Under the pieces are notes generated by a model. That model saw only the letters and a program-made list of their open reading frames with translations. It ran no database searches and had not been told where the DNA came from. The translations under genes and the position numbers were made by a program. Below, piece by piece: positions 16,373 to 25,168 of a stretch of DNA of 58,092 nt. How positions within the stretch are numbered: position 1 is the first letter of the stretch; the number at the start of each line of letters is the position of its first letter. The DNA is from an uncultured Oscillibacter sp. (GTDB lineage: Bacteria > Bacillota > Clostridia > Oscillospirales > Oscillospiraceae), in contig URKI01000004.1 of the NCBI GenBank assembly GCA_900548505.1, forward strand, positions 1-58,092, read 5' to 3'.

Positions 16373-17221
16373 ATGAACAAAAAGCGTATTTTCACCGCCG
16401 CCCTGGCCCTGACTCTGGCTCTGTCCCTCACCGCCTGCGGCTCCAAAGAAGAGACCCCCGCTGAGACCCCTGCTGAGACTCCCGCCGAAACGCCTGCCGA
16501 GACCACCACGCTGACGGTGGCCGCCTCCCCCACGCCCCACGCCCAGATCCTGGAGCAGTGCGTGCCCATCCTGGCCGAACAGGGCATTGAGCTGGTCATC
16601 AACGAGTACAGCGACTATGTGGTGCCCAACACCGCCGTGGAGGACGGCGACGAGGACGCCAACTACTTCCAGCACATCCCCTATCTGGAGGAGTTCAACG
16701 CCTCCCGCGGCACCCATCTGGTAGACGTGGCCAGCGTCCACATTGAGCCCATGGCCATCTACGCCGGCAAGACCGCCTCTCTGGAAGAGCTTCCCGACGG
16801 TGCCTCCATCGCCGTGCCCAACGATCCCACCAACGAGGGCCGCGCACTGCTGCTGCTGGAAGCCCAGGGTCTGATCACCCTCTCCGATAGCTCCAACCTG
16901 TCCTCCACTCCCAAGGACATTGCCGAGAATCCCAAGAACCTGACCTTCGTGGAAGTGGAAGCCGCCACCATCCCCAGCATCGTCTCTGAGGTGGACCTGG
17001 CTGTCATCAACTCCAACTACGCTCTGGGCGCCGGCTATAACCCCGTCACCGACTCCCTGGCCATCGAGTCCTCCGACTCTCCCTATGTGAACGTGCTGGC
17101 CGTTAAGGAAGGCAACGAGGAAAATCCCGCCATCCAGGCTCTTGTGGAGGCTCTGCACTCCGACACCATCCGCACCTACATCGAGGAAACCTTCGACGGT
17201 GCCGTGGTCCCCGCATTCTAA
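16373..17221 (+). CDS. metQ: Methionine-binding lipoprotein (NlpA family)
   Basis: 282 residues. The signal MNKKRIFTAALALTLALSLTACG has lipobox LTAC. A short tether made of four PAET repeats (residues 26-41) separates the lipid anchor from the NlpA-type binding domain (LTVAASPTPHAQILEQ, DGDEDANYFQHIPYLEEFN, HIEPMAIYAGKTASLEELPDGA). It captures methionine outside the membrane for MetNI. GGAGGAAAG precedes the ATG. Last gene of the T-box operon; terminator at 17239. Confidence 0.96.
   Translation: MNKKRIFTAALALTLALSLTACGSKEETPAETPAETPAETPAETTTLTVAASPTPHAQILEQCVPILAEQGIELVINEYSDYVVPNTAVEDGDEDANYFQHIPYLEEFNASRGTHLVDVASVHIEPMAIYAGKTASLEELPDGASIAVPNDPTNEGRALLLLEAQGLITLSDSSNLSSTPKDIAENPKNLTFVEVEAATIPSIVSEVDLAVINSNYALGAGYNPVTDSLAIESSDSPYVNVLAVKEGNEENPAIQALVEALHSDTIRTYIEETFDGAVVPAF
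16455..16502 (+). repeat. Tandem 12-bp repeat in metQ encoding PAET units
   Basis: Four imperfect 12-bp units (consensus CCYGCYGARACY-like) encode four successive Pro-Ala-Glu-Thr units just after the lipidated cysteine. Third positions differ between units, so the repeat is not freshly expanded. Confidence 0.8.
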
Positions 17222-17238
17222 GTCCCATACACCGCTGC

Positions 17239-17270
17239 GGCAGGCCCCTTCCGGGGCCTGCCGTTTTTTT
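17239..17270 (+). terminator. Intrinsic terminator of metNIQ
   Basis: Perfect 10-bp stem GGCAGGCCCC / GGGGCCTGCC with a TTCC loop, followed by G and seven T. Confidence 0.95.
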
Positions 17271-17383
17271 GAAAAAATGTTAAGAACCTGTAAAAACGCT
17301 CTGGAAATCCCACAGGAGACGTGCTAGAATAGGCGATGCTTCCGCAGCGGGAGCAAAAAATATCTGCGAAGGAGCGATTTGCC

Positions 17384-18766
17384 ATGTCCGCCAAGGCGGC
17401 CAAAGTTTCCAAGAGCTATGAAATCGATATGTGCAACGGGCCGATTCTGCCAAAGCTGCTGCGCTTTGCCGTGCCGCTGATGTGCTCGAGCATGCTGCAG
17501 CTTCTATTCAACGCCGCAGACGTGATCGTTGTAGGCCGTTTCGCCGGCGACAATTCCCTGGCAGCGGTGGGCTCCAACAGCTCCCTGATCGCACTGCTCA
17601 CCAACCTGTTCCTGGGTCTTTCCATCGGCGCCAATATTCTGGCCGCCAAGCACTTCGGTGCCAAGGATGATGCGGGACTGAGCAAAACGGTCCACACCGC
17701 CATGCTGCTGGGTCTTTGCAGCGGCCTCATCCTGACCGTGGTCGGCGTGGCCGGTGCCCGGCAGATCCTCATCTGGATGCAGTGCCCGGCCAACGTGCTG
17801 GACCTGGCTACCTTATATTTACGTATCTACTTTGGCGGCATGGCTGCCACCATGCTCTATAACTTCGGTGCCGCCCTTTTGCGGGCCGTGGGCGATACTC
17901 AGCGTCCCCTGTTCTATCTGTTTTTCGCTGGTATCGTCAATGTGGTGCTGAACCTCTTCTTCGTCATCGTCATGAAGCTGGACGTGGCGGGCGTGGCACT
18001 GGCCACCGTCATCTCCCAGTGCATCTCCGCTGCACTGGTGATCCGCTGCCTGATGAAGGAGCAGGGCGCCATCCGTCTGGATCTGCACAGCCTGCGCTTT
18101 GACAAGATCAAGCTGCGCCAGATCCTGCAGGTGGGTCTGCCTGCCGGTGTGCAGGGCGTTTTGTTCTCCCTTTCCAACGTGGTGATCCAGGCCTCCATCA
18201 ACGGCTTCGGCGAGACGGTCATGGCCGGCAACTCCGCCGCCAGCAACATCGAAAACTTCATCTATGTGGCGCTCAACGCCTTTTATCAGGCCAACGTCTC
18301 CTTTACCAGCCAAAATATGGGTGCCGGCAACTATCACCGCATCTGGAAGATCCTCATCCGGGTGGAGGCGTGCGTGCTGGTGCTGGGCCTGGCGCTGGGC
18401 GGCCTTACCTACCTCTTCGGTCCCCAGCTGCTCTCCCTGTACTCCCCCAGCCCCGCCGTCATTGCCGCCGGTCTGGTCCGGCTGAAGATCGTGGCGGTGA
18501 CCTATGTGCTCTGCGGCTTCATGGATTCGTGCGTGGGCACCCTGCGGGGCATCGGCTACTCTGTACTGCCCATGATCGTGACGCTGGTGGGCGCCTGCGC
18601 CCTGCGTCTTGTGTGGATCTCCGTGCTGTTCCAGCATCCCGCCTATCACACCGTGGAAGTGATCTACTGGTCCTATCCCGTCTCCTGGGTGGTCACGGCC
18701 AGCGTACATTTCCTGTGCATCGGCATTACCATGCGAAAACTCAAACACCATCTGGGCCTTGCGTAA
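17384..18766 (+). CDS. MATE-family efflux transporter
   Basis: 460 residues from the ATG at 17384 (AAGGAG upstream; the frame opens at 17336 without a ribosome binding site). Twelve hydrophobic segments in two halves; typical MATE motifs include GPILPKLLRFAVPLMCSSMLQLLFNAADVIVVGRFAG near the N-terminus and FYQANVSFTSQNMGAGNYHR in the second half. Members export drugs or metabolites in exchange for Na+ or H+; substrate unknown. Single gene after the met operon terminator. Confidence 0.95.
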   Translation: MSAKAAKVSKSYEIDMCNGPILPKLLRFAVPLMCSSMLQLLFNAADVIVVGRFAGDNSLAAVGSNSSLIALLTNLFLGLSIGANILAAKHFGAKDDAGLSKTVHTAMLLGLCSGLILTVVGVAGARQILIWMQCPANVLDLATLYLRIYFGGMAATMLYNFGAALLRAVGDTQRPLFYLFFAGIVNVVLNLFFVIVMKLDVAGVALATVISQCISAALVIRCLMKEQGAIRLDLHSLRFDKIKLRQILQVGLPAGVQGVLFSLSNVVIQASINGFGETVMAGNSAASNIENFIYVALNAFYQANVSFTSQNMGAGNYHRIWKILIRVEACVLVLGLALGGLTYLFGPQLLSLYSPSPAVIAAGLVRLKIVAVTYVLCGFMDSCVGTLRGIGYSVLPMIVTLVGACALRLVWISVLFQHPAYHTVEVIYWSYPVSWVVTASVHFLCIGITMRKLKHHLGLA

Positions 18767-18801
18767 AAAAGGACCGCTGCTAAAAAGCAGCGGTCCTTTT
18801 T
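18766..18801. terminator. Bidirectional intrinsic terminator
   Basis: A 15-bp stem (18766-18780 with 18787-18801) with A and T tails separates the convergent MATE and PBP genes. Confidence 0.95.
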
Positions 18802-18804
18802 CCT

Positions 18805-20175
18805 TTAATATCCGTTCACGATCACATTCAGCACCCGGCTGGCCACCGTGCCGGCCACAGCGCTTCCGCCGCCGCCGTTTTCCACCAGCACTATAAAGGC
18901 GTACGGGGTATCCTCTCCCCGCAAAAAGCCGGTAAACCAAGCGTGGGGCGTCTTTCCCTCCCCCACCTCAGCCGTGCCGGACTTGGCACAGATGTCCATA
19001 TTGGGGAACCGGCTGGCGCCATAGGTCTTCTGCACGTTCTCCGCCATCATGTCAGCCATGGTGGCGGCGGTGTCCGACGCGACGAGCCGCCCGGTCTTTT
19101 TGGTAAAGTGCGGCAGGGACGGAAGTCCCAGGGCAGAGACGCTCTTTTCGATGAGATACGGCTCCGCCGCCTTGCCGCCGGAGGCAATGGCACCCATGTA
19201 CACCATCATGGCACAGGGGTTGACCTGATCCTGTCCCTGTCCCACACCGGCCCAGCCCAGCTGACCGTCCGTGATGCCGTCCCACTGGAACGTTCCGGCT
19301 GCGGTGGGCAAGCCGTTCACGGAGTAGCTGTTGGTAAGGCCCGCCTGCTCCGTGTATTTCTGCAAGGTGTCCGCCCCCAGCTCTGCTGCGATCTGGGCAA
19401 AAGCCACGTTGCAGGAGTTGGCAAAGGCGTCGCCGATATCCTGCTGGCCGTGGGTGCCGGAACAGATAATGGTCTCATCCCCGATCTGCACGGACCCCGC
19501 GCACGTCCAGGCGCGCTGGGCAAGGTCCGAGATCTCTTCCAGTGCCGCCATCAGCGTCACGGTCTTATAGATGGAGCCGGGCGTAAATGTAGAGGAGAGG
19601 AAACGGTTGATATAGGCGCCTTTATAGCGGTCATTGGTCTCGATGTCCGCAGGCACGTTCAATGGATCGTAGCTGGGCGCGGAGACCATGCACAAGATCT
19701 CGCCGGTTTTATAATTGTATACTGCCACCGTACCCGCGTGGCCGCCCAGCGCCTGATACGCCTCGTAATTATAGCGGGCATCGATGGTGAGATACAGGTC
19801 GCTGCCGGCGTCGGCGCCAAAGGCGCCGTTGAGCAGATTGTAGCCCGTGAGCTGATCGGCAAAGGCGTTGAGGGCGCCGGTGCCGATATTGCCCTGCAGG
19901 TCTCCCACCGCGTGGAGCGTAGCCTTGCGGACATCCACATTATCATAATAGGTGCGCTTTCCGTCCTCGGTCACCGTGGAGAGCACGTCTCCGTCCCGGT
20001 CCAGCACCGTACCGCTGGCCAGCTGGCCGTCCGTATTATAAAGGTGTCGGTTAAAGGCCGAGGAGGCCCAGCTGCCGCCATAGAGCAGGTACTTGCCCAT
20101 AAACACGCACATGCCCGCCGCCAGGCAAAGCGCCAAAGCCAAACACACCAGCGTTCTTCGTTCAATCTTCTTCAT
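18805..20175 (-). CDS. pbpA: Class B penicillin-binding protein (transpeptidase)
   Basis: 456 residues from the ATG at 20175 (GAGGAGG upstream). An N-terminal membrane anchor (about 9-30) is followed by a short non-catalytic domain and the transpeptidase domain with SIYK (Ser 201, Lys 204), SCN (254-256) and KSG (398-400). It cross-links peptidoglycan outside the membrane. It is short for FtsI and lacks PASTA domains, closer to the PbpA type that partners a RodA/FtsW polymerase. It overlaps the ftsW-like gene by 14 bp, so the two are translationally coupled and likely act as a polymerase-transpeptidase pair. Confidence 0.95.
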   Translation of the reverse strand: MKKIERRTLVCLALALCLAAGMCVFMGKYLLYGGSWASSAFNRHLYNTDGQLASGTVLDRDGDVLSTVTEDGKRTYYDNVDVRKATLHAVGDLQGNIGTGALNAFADQLTGYNLLNGAFGADAGSDLYLTIDARYNYEAYQALGGHAGTVAVYNYKTGEILCMVSAPSYDPLNVPADIETNDRYKGAYINRFLSSTFTPGSIYKTVTLMAALEEISDLAQRAWTCAGSVQIGDETIICSGTHGQQDIGDAFANSCNVAFAQIAAELGADTLQKYTEQAGLTNSYSVNGLPTAAGTFQWDGITDGQLGWAGVGQGQDQVNPCAMMVYMGAIASGGKAAEPYLIEKSVSALGLPSLPHFTKKTGRLVASDTAATMADMMAENVQKTYGASRFPNMDICAKSGTAEVGEGKTPHAWFTGFLRGEDTPYAFIVLVENGGGGSAVAGTVASRVLNVIVNGY

Positions 20176-21982
20176 GCCGCGCCTCCTCTTCCCGGGCAAA
20201 GGGATCGCCCACCGGCTCTGCCCGCCGCCGGGCCTCCTGGGTGATCCGCCGTCCCGGGGCGCTGCGGATGGCAAAGCTGGCGTTTTCCCGGGTATCCGTT
20301 GCTTTCAAAAAAGCCAGCAGTCCCCAGGCGGACATCATGGCGGAGCCGCCGTTGGACACAAAGGGGAACGTGACGCCCGTCAGAGGCAGCAGATCCACAG
20401 AGCCGAATACGTTCAGGCAGGTCTGGAACACCAGCAGCGAGCCTGCAGCGCAGGCGGCGATGGTATAGAAGCTGGAGCGGCCCACCCGGGCGGCCCGGAT
20501 GGAGAACAGCGCCAGAGTAATGATGGACCCCACCGCCAAAAGCGCGATCAGAAGGCCCCATTCCTCGCACAGCATGCCGAACACTAGATCCGTGTCCGCC
20601 GCCGGGATCTTGTGGAGCCAACCCTCTCCAGGCCCCATGCCCAAAAGGCCGCCGGAGGCCGCCGCGGACATGGTGCGGGTCTGCTGGTAGCCAGTGGTAG
20701 ACGCTGCCTCCCAGGCATGGCCCCAGGATGCGAAGCGGCTCAAGATATAGGGCTTGAACTTGACGATGATGCCCGCGCCGAACACCGCGCCGCCGCAGAT
20801 GAGAGACAAGGTGGCCCAGTCCCCGGAACGAAGGTACGCAATAACCAGGAACGTGATAAAGAAAATGGCCGCCGTGCCGAAGTCGCTCATGATGCCCAAA
20901 AGACCGATGCAAACGCCGGTCAGCACAATGAACAGCGTCAGGTTCCGCCGGCGGAACAGGCGCTCCAATGTGGCGGAGCCTGCGAAAATATAGCAGATCT
21001 TGGCGATCTCCGAGGGCTGGAACGACATGGGACCGATAGAGATCCAGTTGACCGCGCCGTACTTGCGGCTGCCGATCACCAGCGTGATGCCAAGAAGCCC
21101 AATGGCCGCAGCGGCCATGACCCAGCGGATCTTCTGCACCCGTCCCAGGTCACGCAGGAAGATTCCCAGCACCAGAAAGAGGACAAGGCCCAGCAAAATG
21201 GCCAAAAACTGCTTGAAAAGGCTCTCCGGCACGCTAGAGGCCGTGACTGCTAGGGAAAGTGTGGAGAGGAAAAAGGCGATGGTCTCCAGCTCAAAGCCCA
21301 CGCACCGGGTACAAAGCAGTGCCACGAAATAAAGCCACATGACCACCGTCAGCCCCAAAAAGGCCAGGGTGATCTGGGCTGCGTCCGCCCCGCCGCCAGC
21401 CACGATCAGCTGCACGCAGGTGAGCACCTGGAACACCGTCAGCCACAGAAACGACGGCCAGATGGCGGCAGGCCGCTCGGAGCGGCGCTTCTCGTCCAGC
21501 TCCTCCCGCTCGGCCACCGTCTGGGGCAAAAACAAAAGCGGCACACCGCCCAGCGTGATGGTATCGCCCAGCCGTACAGGCGCGGCGCCCTCCACCGTTT
21601 TTCCGTTGACCTGCGTGCCGCCCTTGGACCCAAGGTCATAGAGCGTCCACGCCTCGTCCTCCCCCCGGCACAGCGCCGCGTGCTGACGGGAAATGCTGGG
21701 ATAGTTCAGCCGCACATCCGCCGCCACGCTGCGGCCGATGATATTCTCCCAGTGGGTCAGCTGTATGGGCGTGCCGTTGGGCAGGCTCAGCTGCCCCCAG
21801 ATCTCCGGCGTATGGGGGATCTTCAAAAGGGACCGCACCGCCCGGTATAGAATCAAAACAGCCAGCGCAGGGAACATAAACCGGACAAACGCCGTGAATC
21901 CCTCCCCTGCCAGCGGGTGCTCCGCCAGAAAAAGCGCCAGAGTGTTGGAAAAAGACTCAATGGGCGCAAGCACCGCCTCCAT
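20162..21982 (-). CDS. FtsW/RodA/SpoVE-family glycosyltransferase with an FHA domain
   Basis: 606 residues. One N-terminal membrane helix (about 34-50), then a cytosolic FHA domain (about 60-153) with the phosphothreonine-binding residues in GRS (83-85), SRQH (98-101) and N126, then the SEDS polymerase core with about ten helices from residue 174. Core motifs: QPSEIAKI, the aspartate in IMSDFGTAAIF and GMGPGEGWLHKIPAADTDLVF. SEDS proteins polymerise lipid II glycan strands; the FHA domain would recruit or sense a Thr-phosphorylated partner. AAAGGAGG precedes the ATG. Overlaps the class B PBP gene. In mycobacteria FHA, RodA and PbpA genes sit in one operon; here FHA and RodA are one protein. 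Confidence 0.95.
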   Translation of the reverse strand: MEAVLAPIESFSNTLALFLAEHPLAGEGFTAFVRFMFPALAVLILYRAVRSLLKIPHTPEIWGQLSLPNGTPIQLTHWENIIGRSVAADVRLNYPSISRQHAALCRGEDEAWTLYDLGSKGGTQVNGKTVEGAAPVRLGDTITLGGVPLLFLPQTVAEREELDEKRRSERPAAIWPSFLWLTVFQVLTCVQLIVAGGGADAAQITLAFLGLTVVMWLYFVALLCTRCVGFELETIAFFLSTLSLAVTASSVPESLFKQFLAILLGLVLFLVLGIFLRDLGRVQKIRWVMAAAAIGLLGITLVIGSRKYGAVNWISIGPMSFQPSEIAKICYIFAGSATLERLFRRRNLTLFIVLTGVCIGLLGIMSDFGTAAIFFITFLVIAYLRSGDWATLSLICGGAVFGAGIIVKFKPYILSRFASWGHAWEAASTTGYQQTRTMSAAASGGLLGMGPGEGWLHKIPAADTDLVFGMLCEEWGLLIALLAVGSIITLALFSIRAARVGRSSFYTIAACAAGSLLVFQTCLNVFGSVDLLPLTGVTFPFVSNGGSAMMSAWGLLAFLKATDTRENASFAIRSAPGRRITQEARRRAEPVGDPFAREEEARHEED

Positions 21983-22017
21983 GCCGTCCGCCTCCTTTTC
22001 TGTTGAAATTGAAGTTG

Positions 22018-22046
22018 ATTATAACAGGATTCCCCTTTTTTGTACA
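22018..22046 (-). promoter_or_regulatory. Predicted promoter of the FHA-FtsW/PBP operon
   Basis: On the minus strand: -35 TGTACA (22046-22041), 17-bp spacer, perfect -10 TATAAT (22023-22018). Confidence 0.65.
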
Positions 22047-22089
22047 GTCCTTCATACCACCAGCGGAATCTGGAATTTCGTATTTTCTC

Positions 22090-22118
22090 TTGACCTTATG
22101 GGAAAAATCCATTACAAT
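22090..22118 (+). promoter_or_regulatory. Strong promoter of the radical SAM gene
   Basis: -35 TTGACC (22090-22095), 17-bp spacer, -10 TACAAT (22113-22118). It leaves an untranslated leader of about 80 nt. Confidence 0.85.
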
Positions 22119-22203
22119 AAGAAATTGACATGAAAATTTGAAAGGCTTTTAACGCAATCTTCGCGGGCAAGCCTTTGATTTTACTTTTGAAAGGCCGATC
22201 ATC

Positions 22204-23091
22204 ATGAAACATCCCTATAAAACCCGGGAAGGCGGCGCTACGGTGACGATTTTCGTCCCCTACGACTGCAAAAACCACTGCCCCTTCTGCATCAACAAAG
22301 GGGAGTATGCAGATCTGACTGGCTTCTCTGCCGACAACATCTGCAAGAGCATCCGCCGCATGGACGCCATCACGCCCAACTGCGACTTCGTGTTCACCGG
22401 CGGTGAACCTTTCGCGGATCTGGAGACGCTCCAGCGTATGCTCGACGAGATTCCCACCACCCACAAGGTCTATATCAACACCACCCTCCCCGTGTCCGAG
22501 CATCAGTCCGAGGAGGATATTCTGGCGTTCGCCGAGCGCAACAAGCACAAGATCACCTGCATCAATGTATCCCGTCACATGCAGCATTATGTGGTGGAAT
22601 CCAACGACAATCTGCTGGCCCGTCTGCCGGTGCCTTTCCGGGTCAACTGCGTGCTCTACAAGAACTACCCCGCCGAGGGTCTGATCCCCTATCTGGATCG
22701 CTTCCACAAGATCCCCGGCGCCTCTATCCAGTTCCGCTTTGACTACACCGCCACCACCCCGGAAAACCTCTACGAGGAAGAGGGCGACAAGATCCTGCAG
22801 GATCTGAAGAAGATCGCCCGCTACACGGGTCTGGACGGCTGCCGGATGCGCTGCGGGTTCCACTTTGACTATCAGGGCATGGAGCTCACTTATCACAAGA
22901 CCCTGCCCTACTCCACCATCGTGGAGACCGATCCTGCCGACGGCGTCACCTACGACATCCTCTATGATATCCTCATCAAGCAGAACGGAGACATCCACTC
23001 CGACTGGGACGGCACCGTTCTGGATGTGGACGCCTATGAAAAAGTGGTCTACGAACCCTATGACCTGAAGTATCTGGTTCAGATCGCATAA
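22204..23091 (+). CDS. Radical SAM protein of unknown substrate
   Basis: 295 residues. The [4Fe-4S] motif CKNHCPFC (CX3CX2C, about residues 21-28) is followed by the SAM-binding GGEPFAD (about 66-72), and the overall TIM-barrel pattern is radical SAM. Further C-terminal cysteines (GCRMRCGFHF) do not form a clear SPASM or twitch set. GAAAGG lies 9 nt before the ATG. It stands alone between a promoter and a terminator, so context gives no substrate; peptide or RNA maturation partners are not adjacent. I do not assign a function beyond the superfamily. Confidence 0.93.
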   Translation: MKHPYKTREGGATVTIFVPYDCKNHCPFCINKGEYADLTGFSADNICKSIRRMDAITPNCDFVFTGGEPFADLETLQRMLDEIPTTHKVYINTTLPVSEHQSEEDILAFAERNKHKITCINVSRHMQHYVVESNDNLLARLPVPFRVNCVLYKNYPAEGLIPYLDRFHKIPGASIQFRFDYTATTPENLYEEEGDKILQDLKKIARYTGLDGCRMRCGFHFDYQGMELTYHKTLPYSTIVETDPADGVTYDILYDILIKQNGDIHSDWDGTVLDVDAYEKVVYEPYDLKYLVQIA

Positions 23092-23096
23092 AACGC

Positions 23097-23128
23097 AACG
23101 GCGGAGGGACTTCCTTCCGCCGTTTTTT
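23097..23128 (+). terminator. Intrinsic terminator after the radical SAM gene
   Basis: An 11-bp stem (AACGGCGGAGG with CTTCCGCCGTT) is followed by T residues. The next gene starts 22 bp later with its own ribosome binding site, so read-through is possible. Confidence 0.8.
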
Positions 23129-23150
23129 ATCATGAAAAAGGAGGCTCCCT

Positions 23151-24065
23151 ATGAAAGAGATCAAAACCGTGGGCATCATCGGCCTGGGCGCCCTGGGCGT
23201 GCTGTACGCCCACCTGTTCACCCAGGGCCTTGGCCGGGAGCATGTGGCCGTTCTGGCAGACAGCGAGCGCACCCGGCGCTACCGCAGCGAGGGCGTGTAT
23301 CTCAACGGCCAGCTGTGTGATTTCCGCTACGAGGACGCAGCCCAGGTCACGGAACCCGTGGACCTGCTGCTCTTTTCCGTAAAGTTCGGCGCCCTGCGGG
23401 AGGCAGTGGAGACCTGCCGCCATCTGGTGGGCCCGGACACCACCCTCATCTCCGTGCTCAACGGCATCACCAGTGAGGAGGTCTTGTCCCAGGCCTTCGG
23501 CAGCGAAAAGGTGGTCTGGTGCGTGGCCCAGAAGATGTCCGCCGTGAAGGTGGGCAATCAGGCCACCATCTCCCCCTTTGGCGATCTTGCTCTGGGCGTG
23601 CCCGCCGGAGCCGATCCTGCCCGTCTCCATGCCCTTACCGCCCTGCTGGACCGCATCCACATGGACTATGAGCTGCCCGAGGACATCCGCCGCCACATGT
23701 GGAACAAGCTCATGGTCAACACCGGCTGCAACCAGACCGCCATGGTATTTGAGTGCGGCTACGGCGGATTGCGCCAGCCGGAGGCCAAACGCATCATGGT
23801 GGGCGCCATGCGGGAGGTCATGGCCGTGGCCAACGCCCAGGGCATCCCCCTCACCGAGGAGGACCTCCAGGGCTGGGTCCGCGTCATGGAGGGATTCCCC
23901 GCTGACGGCGAGCCCTCCATGCGTCAGGACGGCAAGGCCCACCGCAAGAGCGAGGTGGAGCTGTTCTCCGGCACCATCCGCCGCCTGGGCGCCATCCACC
24001 ACATTCCCACCCCCGTCAACGACTGGCTCTACCGCAAGATCCAGCAGATGGAGGCCGCCTATTAA
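23151..24065 (+). CDS. Ketopantoate reductase (PanE/ApbA) family protein
   Basis: 304 residues. Rossmann motif GLGALGVLYA (about 11-20), the KPR N-domain (VDLLLFSVKFGALREAV, LISVLNGITSEE) and the C-terminal domain with the conserved lysine and asparagine in MWNKLMVNTGCNQTAMVF. The family reduces 2-dehydropantoate with NADPH for pantothenate synthesis, but paralogues act on other 2-oxoacids and no panB/panC is nearby, so the substrate is left open. AAAAAGGAGG precedes the ATG. Confidence 0.92.
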   Translation: MKEIKTVGIIGLGALGVLYAHLFTQGLGREHVAVLADSERTRRYRSEGVYLNGQLCDFRYEDAAQVTEPVDLLLFSVKFGALREAVETCRHLVGPDTTLISVLNGITSEEVLSQAFGSEKVVWCVAQKMSAVKVGNQATISPFGDLALGVPAGADPARLHALTALLDRIHMDYELPEDIRRHMWNKLMVNTGCNQTAMVFECGYGGLRQPEAKRIMVGAMREVMAVANAQGIPLTEEDLQGWVRVMEGFPADGEPSMRQDGKAHRKSEVELFSGTIRRLGAIHHIPTPVNDWLYRKIQQMEAAY

Positions 24066-24071
24066 ACCAAA

Positions 24072-24107
24072 ACCCGGTGCGGGAGCATGAATGCTCCCGC
24101 ACCGGGT
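24072..24107. terminator. Bidirectional intrinsic terminator
   Basis: A perfect 16-bp stem with a TGAA loop, then CTTTCGTTTC; it separates the convergent reductase and selD genes. Confidence 0.88.
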
Positions 24108-24118
24108 CTTTCGTTTCT

Positions 24119-25156
24119 TCAGCGCAGGAAGATCCGCTTCCCGCCTTGGTAGGAATGCACGGTGCCGATGCGCTGGGCGCTGGGCACGCAGGGCGTGAGC
24201 TCTTTCAGCAAAGCCTCCGCGTCCTCCGGCGCCACCGCCATCAAAAGTCCGCCGGCCGTCTGGGGGTCGTACAGCACATCCTGCCGGCACAGCTCCACCC
24301 CTCCGGCGTCCACATAATCCTCTGCAAACTTCCGGTTGCGGTACATACCCGCAGGCAGAACGCCCATTCTGGCCTGCTCCACCGCCTCGGGGATGAGGTC
24401 CACCGCCGCGGTATCGATCTCCAGCTCCACGTCGCTGCCCTGGGCCATCTCGCAGGCGTGGCCCAAAAGACCGAAGCCCGTCACATCCGTACAGGCATGG
24501 ACATGGTAGCGCACCATCACGTCCCGGGCGGACTTATTGAGAGTAGTCATGAGCCTTTCCGCCAGGGCGATTCCCTCCGCCGAGGCCATGCCCGCCTTGG
24601 CCGCCGTGGTGAGGATGCCGATGCCCAGAGGCTTGGTCAGCACCAGCACATCCCCCGGCCGGGCACCTGCGTTGGTCAGCACCCGGTCCGGGTGGACAAA
24701 GCCCGTCACCGCCAGGCCGTACTTGGGTTCATCGTCCAGGATGCTGTGGCCGCCGGTGATGAGGGCCCCGGCCTCGTACACCTTGTCGTACCCGCCCCGC
24801 AGCATCTGATGCACCGCCTCGGAGGGCATGGACTCCGGCACCGCCATGATGTTCAGGCACAGCTTCGGCTCGCCCCCCATGGCATACACATCGGAAAGGG
24901 CATTGGTGGCGGCGATCTGTCCGAAGAGGTAAGGATCATCTGCGATGGGTGGGAAGAAATCCACCGTCTGCACTAGGGCCAGATCGTCGCTGACCTTGTA
25001 GACAGAGGCATCGTCGCTCTTGTCAAATCCCACCAGCAAGTTGGGGTCCTCATGGACCCGGATGCCCTCCAGCAGATTTGCCAGCACCCCCGCGCCCACC
25101 TTGGCGCCGCAGCCGGCGCATTTGGAAAGCTTCGTCAGCTTCACTTCGTTTTCCAT
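24119..25156 (-). CDS. selD: Selenide, water dikinase (selenophosphate synthase)
   Basis: 345 residues from the ATG at 25156 (GGAGG 7 nt upstream). The active-site segment LSKCAGCGAK keeps the catalytic Cys and Lys (Cys 16 and Lys 19 in this numbering), encoded by an ordinary TGC rather than a selenocysteine TGA. Other motifs: VGFDKSDDASVY, VQTVDFFPPIADDPYLFGQIAA and CTDVTGFGLLGHA. It makes selenophosphate from selenide and ATP for selenocysteine, selenouridine or the labile selenium of molybdenum hydroxylases. The neighbours yqeB and yqeC point to the last use. No selA, selB or tRNA-Sec is in the window. Confidence 0.98.
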   Translation of the reverse strand: MENEVKLTKLSKCAGCGAKVGAGVLANLLEGIRVHEDPNLLVGFDKSDDASVYKVSDDLALVQTVDFFPPIADDPYLFGQIAATNALSDVYAMGGEPKLCLNIMAVPESMPSEAVHQMLRGGYDKVYEAGALITGGHSILDDEPKYGLAVTGFVHPDRVLTNAGARPGDVLVLTKPLGIGILTTAAKAGMASAEGIALAERLMTTLNKSARDVMVRYHVHACTDVTGFGLLGHACEMAQGSDVELEIDTAAVDLIPEAVEQARMGVLPAGMYRNRKFAEDYVDAGGVELCRQDVLYDPQTAGGLLMAVAPEDAEALLKELTPCVPSAQRIGTVHSYQGGKRIFLR

Positions 25157-25168
25157 CTGCAAGCCTCC

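Noticed and set aside
24119..25156. Selenocysteine in SelD
   Set aside because: The active-site codon is TGC, an ordinary cysteine; no in-frame TGA occurs there.
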